Shown here one piece after another: positions 1-7,908 of a stretch of DNA of 64,000 bases. Within the stretch, counting starts at the first letter, position 1; every line of letters begins with the position of its first letter. The stretch comes from Paracoccaceae bacterium Fryx2 (GTDB taxonomy: Bacteria; Pseudomonadota; Alphaproteobacteria; Rhodobacterales; Rhodobacteraceae). The stretch covers positions 1,426,001 to 1,490,000 of the forward strand of contig JAVSGI010000003.1 of NCBI GenBank assembly GCA_032334235.1. Direction: 5' to 3'. Position numbers and translations under genes: made by a program. The notes beneath the pieces were generated by a model. The model was not told where the DNA came from. It did no database searches and was given only the letters and a program-made list of their open reading frames with translations.

Positions 1-489
1 CCTCTATCAACGTGCGCCGCGCATGTTCGAGGCCCTTGCTCTGGCCCGTGGCGATGGCCGCCATGAACGCATCCTCAAAACCATCGCCCGCATGGATGTG
101 CTGATCATTGACGATTGGGGCCTCGCCGTCCTCACCGCCCCGGAGCGCCGTGACCTGCTGGAAATCCTCGAAGACCGCCACGGCCGCGCTTCCACCATCG
201 TCACAAGCCAACTCCCCGTTGACCAGTGGCACGAAGCCATCGGCGACCCAACGCTCGCAGATGCCATCCTCGACCGCCTCGTTCACAACGCACACCGCCT
301 CACCCTCTCAGGTGAAAGCCTGCGCAGGCGCTCCGCCGTCACAAAAAAGCTTGACCAAATCGTTCAAGCCTGACTCCATGAAAGCGTCGGCCAGCCTGCC
401 CACGATCCCGTGAAATGACTGCCCAGAATGGCGCGAAACGCGTGCCCACGATCGCGCGAAATCAGCGCCCATTCTCCGCGAAATCCGCA
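1..489 (+). mobile_element. IS21-type element A, copy 1 (right part only)
   Basis: The first 489 bases match the right-hand end of the complete copies of the same element elsewhere in the window, including the istB 3' end and the 116-bp tail that ends in CGCGAAATCCGCA. The rest of the element, and its left target duplication, lie before the window. The tail repeats a motif of the type TTTCGCGnGATCnTGGGCA, as expected of the multiple terminal repeats of IS21 elements. It abuts an MFS exporter gene, which it truncates. Confidence 0.93.
2..373 (+). CDS. istB: IstB-type transposition helper ATPase (C-terminal part)
   Basis: The visible 123 residues are identical to the C-terminal half of the 253-residue IstB encoded by the complete copies in the window. 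The Walker B-like stretch VLIIDDWG is present; the Walker A loop lies before the window. IstB proteins are AAA+ ATPases that help the IstA transposase choose targets and join strands. The gene is cut by the window edge and not necessarily broken in the genome. Confidence 0.92.
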   Translation, partial: LYQRAPRMFEALALARGDGRHERILKTIARMDVLIIDDWGLAVLTAPERRDLLEILEDRHGRASTIVTSQLPVDQWHEAIGDPTLADAILDRLVHNAHRLTLSGESLRRRSAVTKKLDQIVQA

Positions 490-1522
490 CAAATTGTGCG
501 GCGAAGACAGCGCCCCGGTCGGCCTCGCGTGCGGAACGGTTGATGATGCGCCCGATGGGTGTCTGGGTCAGCGAAAAGCCGAAGCCGATCAAGGCCCAAA
601 GGGCGATCAGCGCGGCAAGGCCGCCGACGAGCGGCACCAGCGCCACTCCCGCGACCATCAGTGCAGCGCCTCCGATCATCACGGGTCGATCTTCCAGTCG
701 CTCAAGCATGCGGGGCAGCAAGACCGCAGCCAGCATTGACCCCGCTCCGAAACCCGCAAACGCCAGCGCGACGGATTCCTCGCCCAGACCCAGCCGTGCC
801 TGCACCAGCACGACTGTATTCACATAGATCATCGCCCCGGCGGCGGCGACGGCGGCCTCCATCACCATCAGCCCGCGCAGCCGGGGCGTTCGGGTGTAGA
901 TGCGGATGCCTTTGGTCACGTCTGCCCAGAAATGGTTATCCTCCCTCTGTACCCGGTCTGGTAGACGCGCGGTCATAACCAGCAAGGCCGAGGCCACGAA
1001 CCCCACGACAGTGCCTGCAAACAGCATCGGGAAGCTGACAACTGTCAACAAAAGTGCTGCGATCATGGGCGAGGCGAGTTGTTCCAGATCCTCAGTCAGC
1101 CGCAGCAGGGACAGCGCATTGGTGTAATCGTCCTCGTCCTTCAGAACATCGGGGATCACCGCCTGAAACGCCGGGGTGAACCCGGCAGACGCCGCCTGCA
1201 GGGCGAAGATCAGCAGATAGACCTGCCAGACTTCCGTCACGAAGGGCAGGAAAGCGATCACGCCCGCCCGGATCAGGTCGAGCGCCACCAGAAACGCGCG
1301 TCGCGGCAGGCGCTCTGCGATGGCCGCAGCCACCGGGGCCAGCGTCACATAGGCCACCATCTTGATCGCCAGCGCCGTTCCCAGCACTGCGCCTGCATTG
1401 TCACCTGCAAGCTGCCAAGCCAGGAGACCGAGGGCCACAGTCGCCAAGCCCGTTCCCACCAGCGCCACGAGTTGGGCTGCGAACAGATGGCGGAAGGTCG
1501 GGTCGCGAAGGGTGTTCAGCAT
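490..1522 (-). pseudogene. MFS exporter, truncated by IS insertion
   Basis: This reads as a major facilitator superfamily permease of about 344 residues up to the point where the IS21-type element begins. About ten hydrophobic segments are visible. The genuine protein stops making sense after AVFAAQF; an open frame continues into IS sequence but encodes only terminal-repeat DNA. The start lies directly after a CsoR/RcnR-type regulator on the same strand (one base between stop and start), so the two form an operon, probably for metal efflux. The missing tail would be the last one or two membrane helices, so activity is doubtful. By context it could be a nickel/cobalt exporter of the NreB kind; the substrate cannot be read from the sequence. 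Confidence 0.85.
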
Positions 1523-1523
1523 C

Positions 1524-1781
1524 TTACAGCAGCTTCGTCAGGGATTTGATTTCGGCGAGGTCGTGCTCGCCCCCGGCCGTGACGCAGTGGTCGATATGGT
1601 CGTGGATCAGCGCCCGCTTCGCCTCGGCAACCGCGCGTTCAACGGCGTGAAGCTGCGTGGCCAGATCCACGCAGGGCCGCCCTTCCTCGATCATGCCGAT
1701 CACGCGGCGCAGATGCCCCTCGGCGCGTTTCAGCCGGGTGGCGATGGCAGGGTGGCTTGCATGGATATGAGGTTCTGACAT
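1524..1781 (-). CDS. CsoR/RcnR-family metal-sensing repressor
   Basis: This 85-residue all-helical protein belongs to the CsoR/RcnR/FrmR family (DUF156). The candidate metal ligands are Cys37, His62 and Cys66, with the spacing 25 and 4 that matches the Cys-His-Cys triad of copper sensor CsoR. Extra histidines at 5, 7, 10, 60 and 65 could instead support nickel or cobalt binding as in RcnR. Members of this family bind GC-tract palindromes in apo form and release DNA on metal binding. Such a palindrome lies just upstream, between this gene and the divergent His-rich/HupE genes. It is the first gene of an operon with the MFS exporter. Confidence 0.85.
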   Translation of the reverse strand: MSEPHIHASHPAIATRLKRAEGHLRRVIGMIEEGRPCVDLATQLHAVERAVAEAKRALIHDHIDHCVTAGGEHDLAEIKSLTKLL

Positions 1782-1792
1782 AAAGGGAGGCT

Positions 1793-1809
1793 ATCCCCCC
1801 CTGGGGGAT
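1793..1809. promoter_or_regulatory. Putative CsoR/RcnR-type operator
   Basis: ATCCCCCCCTGGGGGAT is a 7-bp inverted repeat with a 3-base centre, placed 12 bp upstream of the repressor start and 43 bp upstream of the divergent His-rich gene. GC tracts of this type flanked by A/T are the known recognition element of CsoR/RcnR repressors. The position suggests that one site controls both directions. Confidence 0.7.
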
Positions 1810-1851
1810 CAGGCAAGCAGGAAACAGGGGAGGCAATCCCCGAAGGGCTGG

Positions 1852-2205
1852 ATGATGCAGGCGCGGGTTTCAGGATGGGGCAGGATTTGGTCGCTGTGTG
1901 CGGCCATTGTCATGGCACTGTCATTGGCTGCAGCGCCTGCGATCGAGGCCGTCAAGCATGGCCCCGGGGCGATGGTGGCTGAGGCTGACCATCGCGAGTT
2001 TCATGCCGCGCACGGCCATTCCCATCAGATGCCGAGCGCCCATCACGACTCTGGTGATCATGACCATGTCAGCGCGGCCGTGCTCGCTGCACCCGGGGCC
2101 GAGGTCCACACTTCCCCGGAGCGCAAGCTGCGCCCTGATACCATGGTTTCCGTTGGCACCATCCGCGAAGGCCCGCGACGACCACCCCGCCTGACGATGA
2201 TCTGA
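1852..2205 (+). CDS. Small secreted histidine-rich protein
   Basis: The 117-residue product opens with a basic and hydrophobic segment (about residues 10-32) that looks like a signal peptide. A His/Asp-rich stretch follows (HREFHAAHGHSHQM, then HHDSGDHDH), of the kind that binds divalent metals. No family is recognised with certainty. It sits upstream of a HupE/UreJ-type permease and diverges from the metal-responsive repressor, so a periplasmic metal-buffering or delivery role is likely. Both inferences rest on composition and context only. Confidence 0.65.
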   Translation: MMQARVSGWGRIWSLCAAIVMALSLAAAPAIEAVKHGPGAMVAEADHREFHAAHGHSHQMPSAHHDSGDHDHVSAAVLAAPGAEVHTSPERKLRPDTMVSVGTIREGPRRPPRLTMI

Positions 2206-2260
2206 ACCGCCCCCTGCACCCGCGGGCGGCATCACAGCTTCATCAATCAGGATCTTCAAC

Positions 2261-2986
2261 ATGACCCCAAGTTCACGGGCACTACTGCGCCCACCTGTGC
2301 TATGGCCAGCCTTTGCTGCTCTTGGCACCTTTCTCGCCTGCCTCCCGTTCACGGGCGCGGCTCTTGCCCATGCCGTCACCGAAGGCGACGCGGGCTATGT
2401 GCAAGAGGTGACGGGCTTTCGCCCCATCGCCTTCATCTACCTCGGCGCCAAGCACATGGTGACGGGCTATGATCACCTCCTGTTCCTCGCCGGTGTGGTG
2501 TTCTTCCTCTACCGGTCCAAGGACATCGCCACCTATGTCAGCATCTTTGCTATCGGCCATTCGGTCACGATGATCGCCGGTGTCTGGTGGTCCATCTCGA
2601 TCAACGCCTACATCATCGACGCGATCATCGCGTTTTCCGTGGTCTACAAGGCGCTGGATAACCTCGGCGCATTTAGGTTGTGGTTCGGGGTGCAGCCGAA
2701 CACCAAGGCGGCGACGCTGGTCTTTGGCCTGCTGCACGGCTTCGGCCTTGCGACCAAAATTCAGGAATACGAAATCTCGCCCGATGGCCTGCTCGGCAAC
2801 CTGGTCGCGTTCAACGTCGGCGTCGAGCTTGGCCAGCTTATGGCGCTGGCGGTCATCCTGCTCGCGATGACCCAATGGCGGGCGCGCCCCGCCTTCGCGC
2901 GGCAAGCCTATGCCGCGAATGTCCTGATGATGGTGGCTGGCTTTGCCCTGATGGGCCTGCAGATCACCGGCTATTTCGTCGCCTGA
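2261..2986 (+). CDS. HupE/UreJ-type metal permease
   Basis: This 241-residue membrane protein matches the HupE/UreJ_2 family, which contains candidate nickel or cobalt permeases of hydrogenase and urease loci. An N-terminal hydrophobic segment is followed by an extracytoplasmic stretch (HAVTEGDAGYVQEV). The signature GAKHMVTGYDHLLF lies near residues 63-76, with GLLHGFGLA and NVGVELGQL further on; their His, Asp and Glu residues are the expected metal-handling positions. About seven membrane helices are visible. No hydrogenase or urease gene is nearby, so supply of metal to another enzyme or general uptake is possible. It lies 55 bp after the His-rich protein and 17 bp before the next gene. 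Confidence 0.85.
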   Translation: MTPSSRALLRPPVLWPAFAALGTFLACLPFTGAALAHAVTEGDAGYVQEVTGFRPIAFIYLGAKHMVTGYDHLLFLAGVVFFLYRSKDIATYVSIFAIGHSVTMIAGVWWSISINAYIIDAIIAFSVVYKALDNLGAFRLWFGVQPNTKAATLVFGLLHGFGLATKIQEYEISPDGLLGNLVAFNVGVELGQLMALAVILLAMTQWRARPAFARQAYAANVLMMVAGFALMGLQITGYFVA

Positions 2987-3003
2987 AGGGAGGGCACAAT
3001 CCA

Positions 3004-3855
3004 ATGACAAACCGGTTTGATATCCAGAAAGCCCCCCTGCGGGCAGAACCCCGTGCGACGGCCGCACCATCATCAGGCGTGCAATCGGTCCCGGCCACTC
3101 CGGGCGGCCTGATCCGCTCCACCCTGATTGCGGCGGGGGCGGCGGGCGCTATCCTCGTCCTGTTCTGGCTGCCCGCCGAATACGGCATCGACCCGACAGG
3201 CGTTGGCGGGCTCACGGGCCTAACCGAGATGGGCGAGATCAAAAGCCAACTTGCCGCCGAGGCAGAGGCCGACGCGCAGGCCATAGCTGCCCCTGCGGCA
3301 GCGACCTCGGCTGCAGCGGCACAAACCAGTGCGGCAATCCCCACGGAGGTGTTGCAGCGCCTAGACCGGATCGATGCGCAGCTTGCCGCCATCGCGGCGG
3401 TGATCGGCACGCCCCCAAGCCTGCCCGAACCCCCGGCCGAACCCCCGGCCGAAGCCCCGATCGTGGCCGATCCTGTGCCAGCGGAAACAGCCGTTCCAAC
3501 TCCCGATGCCGTAGAAGCGGCTGTTGCTGCGGCAACTGCCCCTGAATGGCGCGACGAGGTGAGCTACACCCTGAACCCCGGCGAGGGGATTGAGGTGAAA
3601 CTCGCAATGGAGGAAGGCCAAGTTGCCCGTTTCGCCTGGACCGCGAACGGCGGTGTGGTGAACTTCGACCTGCACGGCGACGGCAGCGGGCAGAACACAA
3701 GCTACGAGCAAGGCCGCGCCGTGCCGGAACAGACGGGCGACCTCGTCGCGGCTTTCACTGGCAACCACGGTTGGTTCTGGCGCAACCGCTCTGACGCGCC
3801 GGTGACAGTGACGCTGCGCACGGGTGGGGAGTACACCAACCTGAAGACTCCGTGA
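3004..3855 (+). CDS. Transmembrane anchor protein with Ala/Pro-rich stalk
   Basis: The 283-residue product has a cytoplasmic lead of about 40 residues, then one membrane helix (LIAAGAAGAILVLFWLPA). A long Ala/Glu/Pro-rich stalk follows, with the repeat PPAEPPAE, and ends in a compact C-terminal domain rich in Gly, Trp and Asn (near residues 180-283). Proteins of this shape regularly follow HupE-type genes in this group and are annotated as transmembrane anchor proteins. The ATG at 3004 was chosen because the stop of the HupE gene is 17 bp upstream and reading further upstream overlaps that gene. The C-terminal domain probably lies in the periplasm. Its function is unknown. Confidence 0.7.
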   Translation: MTNRFDIQKAPLRAEPRATAAPSSGVQSVPATPGGLIRSTLIAAGAAGAILVLFWLPAEYGIDPTGVGGLTGLTEMGEIKSQLAAEAEADAQAIAAPAAATSAAAAQTSAAIPTEVLQRLDRIDAQLAAIAAVIGTPPSLPEPPAEPPAEAPIVADPVPAETAVPTPDAVEAAVAAATAPEWRDEVSYTLNPGEGIEVKLAMEEGQVARFAWTANGGVVNFDLHGDGSGQNTSYEQGRAVPEQTGDLVAAFTGNHGWFWRNRSDAPVTVTLRTGGEYTNLKTP

Positions 3856-3906
3856 GCGATTGGATCTGTAAATCGGGTCAAAAAACTGTCGGAGGGGCGC
3901 CGATGA

Positions 3907-4563
3907 TCACGCGTGCACCAACCGCCCCTCCGCGCGCCACTCTGGTAGTCCACCCTCCAGCCGACGGGCCTGCAGCCCCCGCTTGCGCAGTGCTGTGATG
4001 GCCTGATGTGCATAGACACAGTAAGGACCGCGGCAATAGGCTACAATCTCGGTGCCGGGGTCGAGCGTTTCAGCAATGCCCTCAAGATCAGCCAGCGTGA
4101 CATTCCGCGCACCGGGAATGTGCCCCATCGCGAACTCATCTGCTGGACGGACGTCGAGGATCGTGACCGAGCCTTCGGCCATCCGCAGAGCCAGAACGTC
4201 GCGACTGACGGGTTCGGGGGCATCAGCGCCATCCGCCAGCCCACGCAGGATACGCTCGACCTGTGCGAGATTGCGTTCCGCCACCACGCGGATCAGGTCC
4301 ATCAGCGCCAGCGTCCTTGCATCGCTCAGACGGTAGATCACGGACTTTCCCTCACGGCGACTGGTGACCAGCCCGGCGCGGCGCAGCGCCTGAAGATGCT
4401 GCGAGGCATTGGCGATGGAGAGGCCGGTCTTGTCGGCCAAAGCCTCTACCCCGCGTTCGCCTTGTGCGATCTGCTCCAGCAGAGTCAGCCTTGCAGGCGC
4501 CGAAAGCGCGTGGGCGACCACCGCGTATTCCTCCAGCAGTGCGGCCTTGGGGCTGATTGACAT
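3907..4563 (-). CDS. ArsR-type regulator fused to a rhodanese domain
   Basis: The 218-residue protein has a winged-helix ArsR domain (residues about 10-95, with SIANASQHLQALRRAGLV as recognition helix). A rhodanese domain follows (about 115-215) with the active loop YCRGPYC, catalytic Cys177 and a second Cys182. The DNA-binding part has no cysteine, unlike SqrR/BigR sensors that carry their cysteine pair there. If this protein senses sulfane sulfur or a related electrophile, the rhodanese cysteines are the only candidates. It diverges from the sterol desaturase/DsrE/rhodanese operon across an 88-bp gap that contains one perfect inverted repeat. Confidence 0.9.
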   Translation of the reverse strand: MSISPKAALLEEYAVVAHALSAPARLTLLEQIAQGERGVEALADKTGLSIANASQHLQALRRAGLVTSRREGKSVIYRLSDARTLALMDLIRVVAERNLAQVERILRGLADGADAPEPVSRDVLALRMAEGSVTILDVRPADEFAMGHIPGARNVTLADLEGIAETLDPGTEIVAYCRGPYCVYAHQAITALRKRGLQARRLEGGLPEWRAEGRLVHA

Positions 4564-4586
4564 GGGGAGGCTCCCGATATTACATC

Positions 4587-4606
4587 ATTCAAGCGATAAC
4601 TTGAAT
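4587..4606. promoter_or_regulatory. Putative ArsR-rhodanese operator
   Basis: ATTCAAG and CTTGAAT form a perfect 7-bp inverted repeat with a 6-base spacer, in the gap between the divergent ArsR-rhodanese gene and the sulfur-relay operon. Size and AT-rich symmetry fit an ArsR-family dimer site. It lies 24 bp from one start and 46 bp from the other, so one bound dimer could repress both promoters. Confidence 0.65.
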
Positions 4607-4651
4607 ATTAACGATTCCCGCGTCCCCCGCAAGTCCGAAGGCACAGACACG

Positions 4652-5497
4652 ATGACCGAGACAATCCTCGCCAATGAACCCATGCTGCGCCTTGCCGTGT
4701 TTCTGGGCGTGCTGGCAGCGATGGCGGGATGGGAACTTGCAGCCCCACGCAGGCGGCAAGAGATCCCGCGCGTTATCCGCTGGACCAACAACCTTGCGCT
4801 GGTCGTCGTCGATACCGTCATCCTGCGCCTGACGTTTCCGATCCTTGCCGTGGGCCTTGCGCTGATGGCCGAGGAGCGTGGCTGGGGGCTGTTCAACGCT
4901 GTGGATGTGCCGCTTTGGCTGGCCGTCCTGCTGTCAATTCTGCTGCTGGATCTGGCGATCTACCTGCAGCATGTGCTGTTCCATGCGGTGCCGGGACTGT
5001 GGCGGCTTCACCGGATGCACCATGCCGATCTGGAATTTGATGTGACCACCGGCCTGCGGTTTCATCCGGTGGAGATTGTCCTGTCGATGGTGATCAAGCT
5101 GGTGGCGGTCATGGCCTTGGGTGCGCCTGCGTTGGCAGTTTTGCTGTTCGAGGTGCTGTTGAACGCCACTGCGCTGTTCAACCACGCCAACATCCGGTTG
5201 CCAGTCGGGCTGGACCGGGTGCTGCGGTGGGTCATGGTGACGCCCGACATGCACCGCGTGCATCATTCGGTGATCCCCGCCGAGACCAACAGCAATTTCG
5301 GCTTCAACCTGCCGTGGTGGGACCGGCTGCTGGGCACCTACCGTGCGCAGCCAAAAGCGGGGCACGAGGGCATGACCATCGGCATCGAGCAGTTCCGCAC
5401 ACCGCGCGATCTGTGGCTGGACCGGATGCTGATCCAGCCGCTGCGCGGCCCGGCCAGCGGTGGAGCGCTGGACACCCGCCCGGAGGACAGGGGGTGA
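4652..5497 (+). CDS. Sterol desaturase/fatty acid hydroxylase family protein
   Basis: The 281-residue membrane protein carries the histidine clusters of the di-iron fatty acid hydroxylase superfamily: HVLFH, HRMHH, HANI, then HRVHH. Four to five hydrophobic helices surround them. Family members use non-haem di-iron to hydroxylate or desaturate lipids at the membrane; the substrate here is unknown. The ATG at 4652 follows the operator region; longer upstream reading would run through the divergent regulator gene. It is the first gene of a coupled operon and overlaps the next gene by 4 bases (GTGA). Confidence 0.85.
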   Translation: MTETILANEPMLRLAVFLGVLAAMAGWELAAPRRRQEIPRVIRWTNNLALVVVDTVILRLTFPILAVGLALMAEERGWGLFNAVDVPLWLAVLLSILLLDLAIYLQHVLFHAVPGLWRLHRMHHADLEFDVTTGLRFHPVEIVLSMVIKLVAVMALGAPALAVLLFEVLLNATALFNHANIRLPVGLDRVLRWVMVTPDMHRVHHSVIPAETNSNFGFNLPWWDRLLGTYRAQPKAGHEGMTIGIEQFRTPRDLWLDRMLIQPLRGPASGGALDTRPEDRG

Positions 5498-6792
5498 CAG
5501 CACTTCCCCTCGGGATCCGCGAGAACCGGGCGCAGTTCACCCATCAGCTGGTCCAGGTGCTGCTGGTGGGCTTTGCCATTGGCATGATGCGCACCGTGAT
5601 CCCGGCGCTGGCGGAAACCGAATTCGGCGTGGCGCGCGGGTCGTTCCTGCTGCTGACAGCCTTTGTCGTGGCGTTCGGCGTCGTCAAGGCAGTGATGAAC
5701 TTCGTGGCCGGGCAACTGTCCGAACGCATCGGGCGCCAGCGGGTGCTGCTGTGGGGCTGGATCATCGCTCTGCCCATTCCGGTGATGATCTGGGCCGCAC
5801 CAAACTGGGGCTGGATCGTGGCGGCGACGGTTCTGCTGGGGGTCAATCAGGGCCTGTGCTGGTCGATGACGCAGACGTCAAAGCTTGACATCACGCGTGC
5901 CGACCAACGCGGGCTGACGATGGGGCTGAACGAGTTTTCCGGCTATGTCGGAGTGGCACTTGCGGGGGTCGTCACCGCCTATATCGCCGAAGCTTTGGGG
6001 GCGCGGCTGGGCCTGTTGGTGTTCGGCCTGACGGTGATCGGAGTTGCATTGGTTCTGACCGTGGTCTGGGTCAAGGACACGCTGCAATGGGCCAAGGCCG
6101 AAACAGCGGCGCATAAGATCAGCGCGCCAAAGTTCCCGCCGCGCTATCCGCAGGGCGTATCCGAGCACCCGTCAACGCGCGAGGTTTTCGCGTTGATGAG
6201 CTGGCGCGATAAGCGGCTTGCCGCACTGTCGCAGGCCGGGCTGGTCGAGAAATTTGTCGATGCGCTGGTTTGGGTGATCTTTCCGGTCTTTCTGGTCGGC
6301 AAGGGTGCCACCTTGACCGAGATAGGCTGGATCGTCGGCGCCTATGGCTTTGTCTGGGGCGGATCGCAGTTGTTCACTGGGCGGCTGTCGGATCATGTCG
6401 GGCGGTTCTGGCCGAACGTACTGGGCATGTGGATCAGCGGCGCGGGGGTGCTGATGGTGGTGCTGGGCACTGGCGCGGCGTGGTGGGCGCTGTCGGCGGG
6501 GATTGCTGGTTTCGGCATGGCGCTGCTGTACCCGAACCTCGGGGCCAGTGTCGCCGATATCACGCCACCCGCCTGGCGCGGCTCGGCCATCGGCATTTAC
6601 CGCTTCTGGCGCGATCTTGGCTACGGCATCGGCGCGCTTGGCCTTGGGCTGGTCGCACATCTGACCGGCGCTGTGGAAGCCGCGTTCTGGTTCGTTGCGC
6701 TATCAATGTTCGTATCCGGTGCGGTGCTGTGCGTCTTCGGCGAAGAAACCCACCCGCGGCTGAACCCGGCGTCCGAAGGAGCCCCCACATGA
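5494..6792 (+). CDS. MFS transporter of the sulfur-relay operon
   Basis: This 432-residue, 12-helix major facilitator protein starts at a GTG that overlaps the preceding stop. An open frame extends further upstream but lies inside the desaturase gene. The motif GQLSERIGRQRVLLWG is the conserved loop between helices 2 and 3, and its counterpart GRLSDHVGRFWP lies between helices 8 and 9. It is translationally coupled to both neighbours (GTGA before, ATGA after). The neighbours suggest that the substrate is a sulfur compound or an anion such as thiosulfate or sulfite; no specific residue proves this. Confidence 0.85.
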   Translation: MTALPLGIRENRAQFTHQLVQVLLVGFAIGMMRTVIPALAETEFGVARGSFLLLTAFVVAFGVVKAVMNFVAGQLSERIGRQRVLLWGWIIALPIPVMIWAAPNWGWIVAATVLLGVNQGLCWSMTQTSKLDITRADQRGLTMGLNEFSGYVGVALAGVVTAYIAEALGARLGLLVFGLTVIGVALVLTVVWVKDTLQWAKAETAAHKISAPKFPPRYPQGVSEHPSTREVFALMSWRDKRLAALSQAGLVEKFVDALVWVIFPVFLVGKGATLTEIGWIVGAYGFVWGGSQLFTGRLSDHVGRFWPNVLGMWISGAGVLMVVLGTGAAWWALSAGIAGFGMALLYPNLGASVADITPPAWRGSAIGIYRFWRDLGYGIGALGLGLVAHLTGAVEAAFWFVALSMFVSGAVLCVFGEETHPRLNPASEGAPT

Positions 6793-7142
6793 AACACCTG
6801 CTGATCTTGAACGATCCGCCCTACGGCACCGAACGCAGCTTTAACGGCCTGCGCATGGCGCACGCGCTGGCCAAGCACGATCCCGAAGGTGAGGTCACCG
6901 TTTTCCTTATGGCCGACGCCGTTCTTTGCGCCAAGGCGGGTCAGAAGACGCCTGAAGGCTTTTACAATCTTGAGCGGATGCTGGGCCGCGTACTGTCAGC
7001 CAAGGGGCGCGTGTTGATGTGTGGCACCTGCATGGATGCGCGGGGCCTGACCATTCCTGACATGTTGGAGGGCGCGGAGCGGTCCACCATGGATGAACTT
7101 GCCGAGGCGACACTGGCGGCAGACAAGGTTCTGGTGTTCTGA
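6789..7142 (+). CDS. DsrE-family sulfur-relay protein
   Basis: The 117-residue product has the DsrE/F fold pattern: MKHLLILNDPPYGTERS at the start, then FLMADAVLCAKAGQ, and a cysteine loop MCGTCMDARGL. DsrE proteins carry persulfide sulfur on a conserved cysteine and pass it to partners such as TusA or rhodanese. Here CGTC near residues 78-81 is the likely carrier site. The start overlaps the MFS stop (ATGA) and the end overlaps the rhodanese start (TGATG), so dosage of the three proteins is coupled. Confidence 0.88.
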   Translation: MKHLLILNDPPYGTERSFNGLRMAHALAKHDPEGEVTVFLMADAVLCAKAGQKTPEGFYNLERMLGRVLSAKGRVLMCGTCMDARGLTIPDMLEGAERSTMDELAEATLAADKVLVF

Positions 7143-7438
7143 TGGCTGGGTTGTTGACTTTGACGGAACGGGCGGTTGAACGTGAGTGCTACTTTCTGAT
7201 CGACGTGCGCGATGCAGAAGATTATTCGGATGCACATTTCGAGGGTGCCGCACATATCCCGTTGACCGAACTTGCAGACCGTGCGGCTGAAGTTCCAGCA
7301 GTCAAAATCCAGTTCACCATCTGCAGTAAGGGTGGTGGCCGGTCGGCTGAAGGGGCTGACCTGCTTTGCAGGCTTGGCCACCCGGACGCCCGCTGGCTTG
7401 ATGGCGGCACGACTGGCTGGCTGAACATCCAAGCATGA
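7142..7438 (+). CDS. Single-domain rhodanese
   Basis: This 98-residue rhodanese-like protein has the motif LIDVRDAEDY and the active loop CSKGGGRS with the catalytic cysteine at its head. Family members move sulfane sulfur from donors such as thiosulfate to thiol acceptors. It lies directly after DsrE in the same operon, so sulfur transfer between the two is likely. It lacks the inactive N-terminal rhodanese repeat found in thiosulfate:cyanide sulfurtransferases. Confidence 0.88.
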   Translation: MAGLLTLTERAVERECYFLIDVRDAEDYSDAHFEGAAHIPLTELADRAAEVPAVKIQFTICSKGGGRSAEGADLLCRLGHPDARWLDGGTTGWLNIQA

Positions 7439-7468
7439 CAAGATGATCGGAAACAGAGGAGTTCCCTG

Positions 7469-7540
7469 TTGACACTGAAGGCCATGGTCGCAGTCACGAT
7501 AATCGCAGTTGGTCTTGCAACAACGCAGAGCCTGGCATGA
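7469..7540 (+). CDS. Tiny hydrophobic peptide (23 residues), putative
   Basis: A TTG start preceded by AGAGGAG at a 7-base spacing opens a 23-codon frame. It encodes one hydrophobic segment (MVAVTIIAVGLATTQSLA) and ends in an ATGA overlap with the next gene. The ribosome site and the coupling support translation. It could be a one-helix membrane peptide or a leader that sets translation of the MerC-like gene. No family is recognised. Confidence 0.4.
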   Translation: MTLKAMVAVTIIAVGLATTQSLA

Positions 7541-7908
7541 AAGCCGTGAAACCCGGAGACTGGCTTGCCCCTCTGGCGGCAGCGCTTTCGCTCGTGGCCT
7601 GCTACGGCACACTCGCGGCAATCGGACTCCTGGGGGTGCTTGGTGTCACGATCGCACTGAACGAGACAGTCTGGGCCGGGGCGATCCTTCTCTTTGCCGG
7701 GTTGACGTTTGCATTGCTTTTGGTTCGCCTGCGCAGGCATGGCCGACTTGCACCGGTCGCACTCGCAGGTATCGGCCTTCTGCTGATCGGATTCACCATG
7801 CTGGTTTCCTACGACCGCATCATCGAACTGGCGGGATTTGGTTTTCTTTGTGCGGGAACAATTATGGATTGGCGCAGCCGAAGGGAGCCAGTCCATGGCG
7901 ACAGATAA
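7537..7908 (+). CDS. MerC-like four-helix membrane protein
   Basis: The 123-residue protein has four hydrophobic helices and opens with DWLAPLAAALSLVACYGTLAAIG, close to the first helix of MerC-type mercury transport proteins. It keeps a single cysteine there rather than the usual pair. A soft-metal or sulfur-compound transport role would suit the operon, but the missing second cysteine argues against classic Hg(II) handling. It overlaps the preceding small frame by ATGA and the next gene by 14 bases. Confidence 0.6.
   Translation: MKAVKPGDWLAPLAAALSLVACYGTLAAIGLLGVLGVTIALNETVWAGAILLFAGLTFALLLVRLRRHGRLAPVALAGIGLLLIGFTMLVSYDRIIELAGFGFLCAGTIMDWRSRREPVHGDR

Noticed and set aside
308-489. Extension of the MFS exporter into the IS21 end
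   Set aside because: These codons are IS terminal-repeat DNA, and the same peptide appears at other copies of the element.
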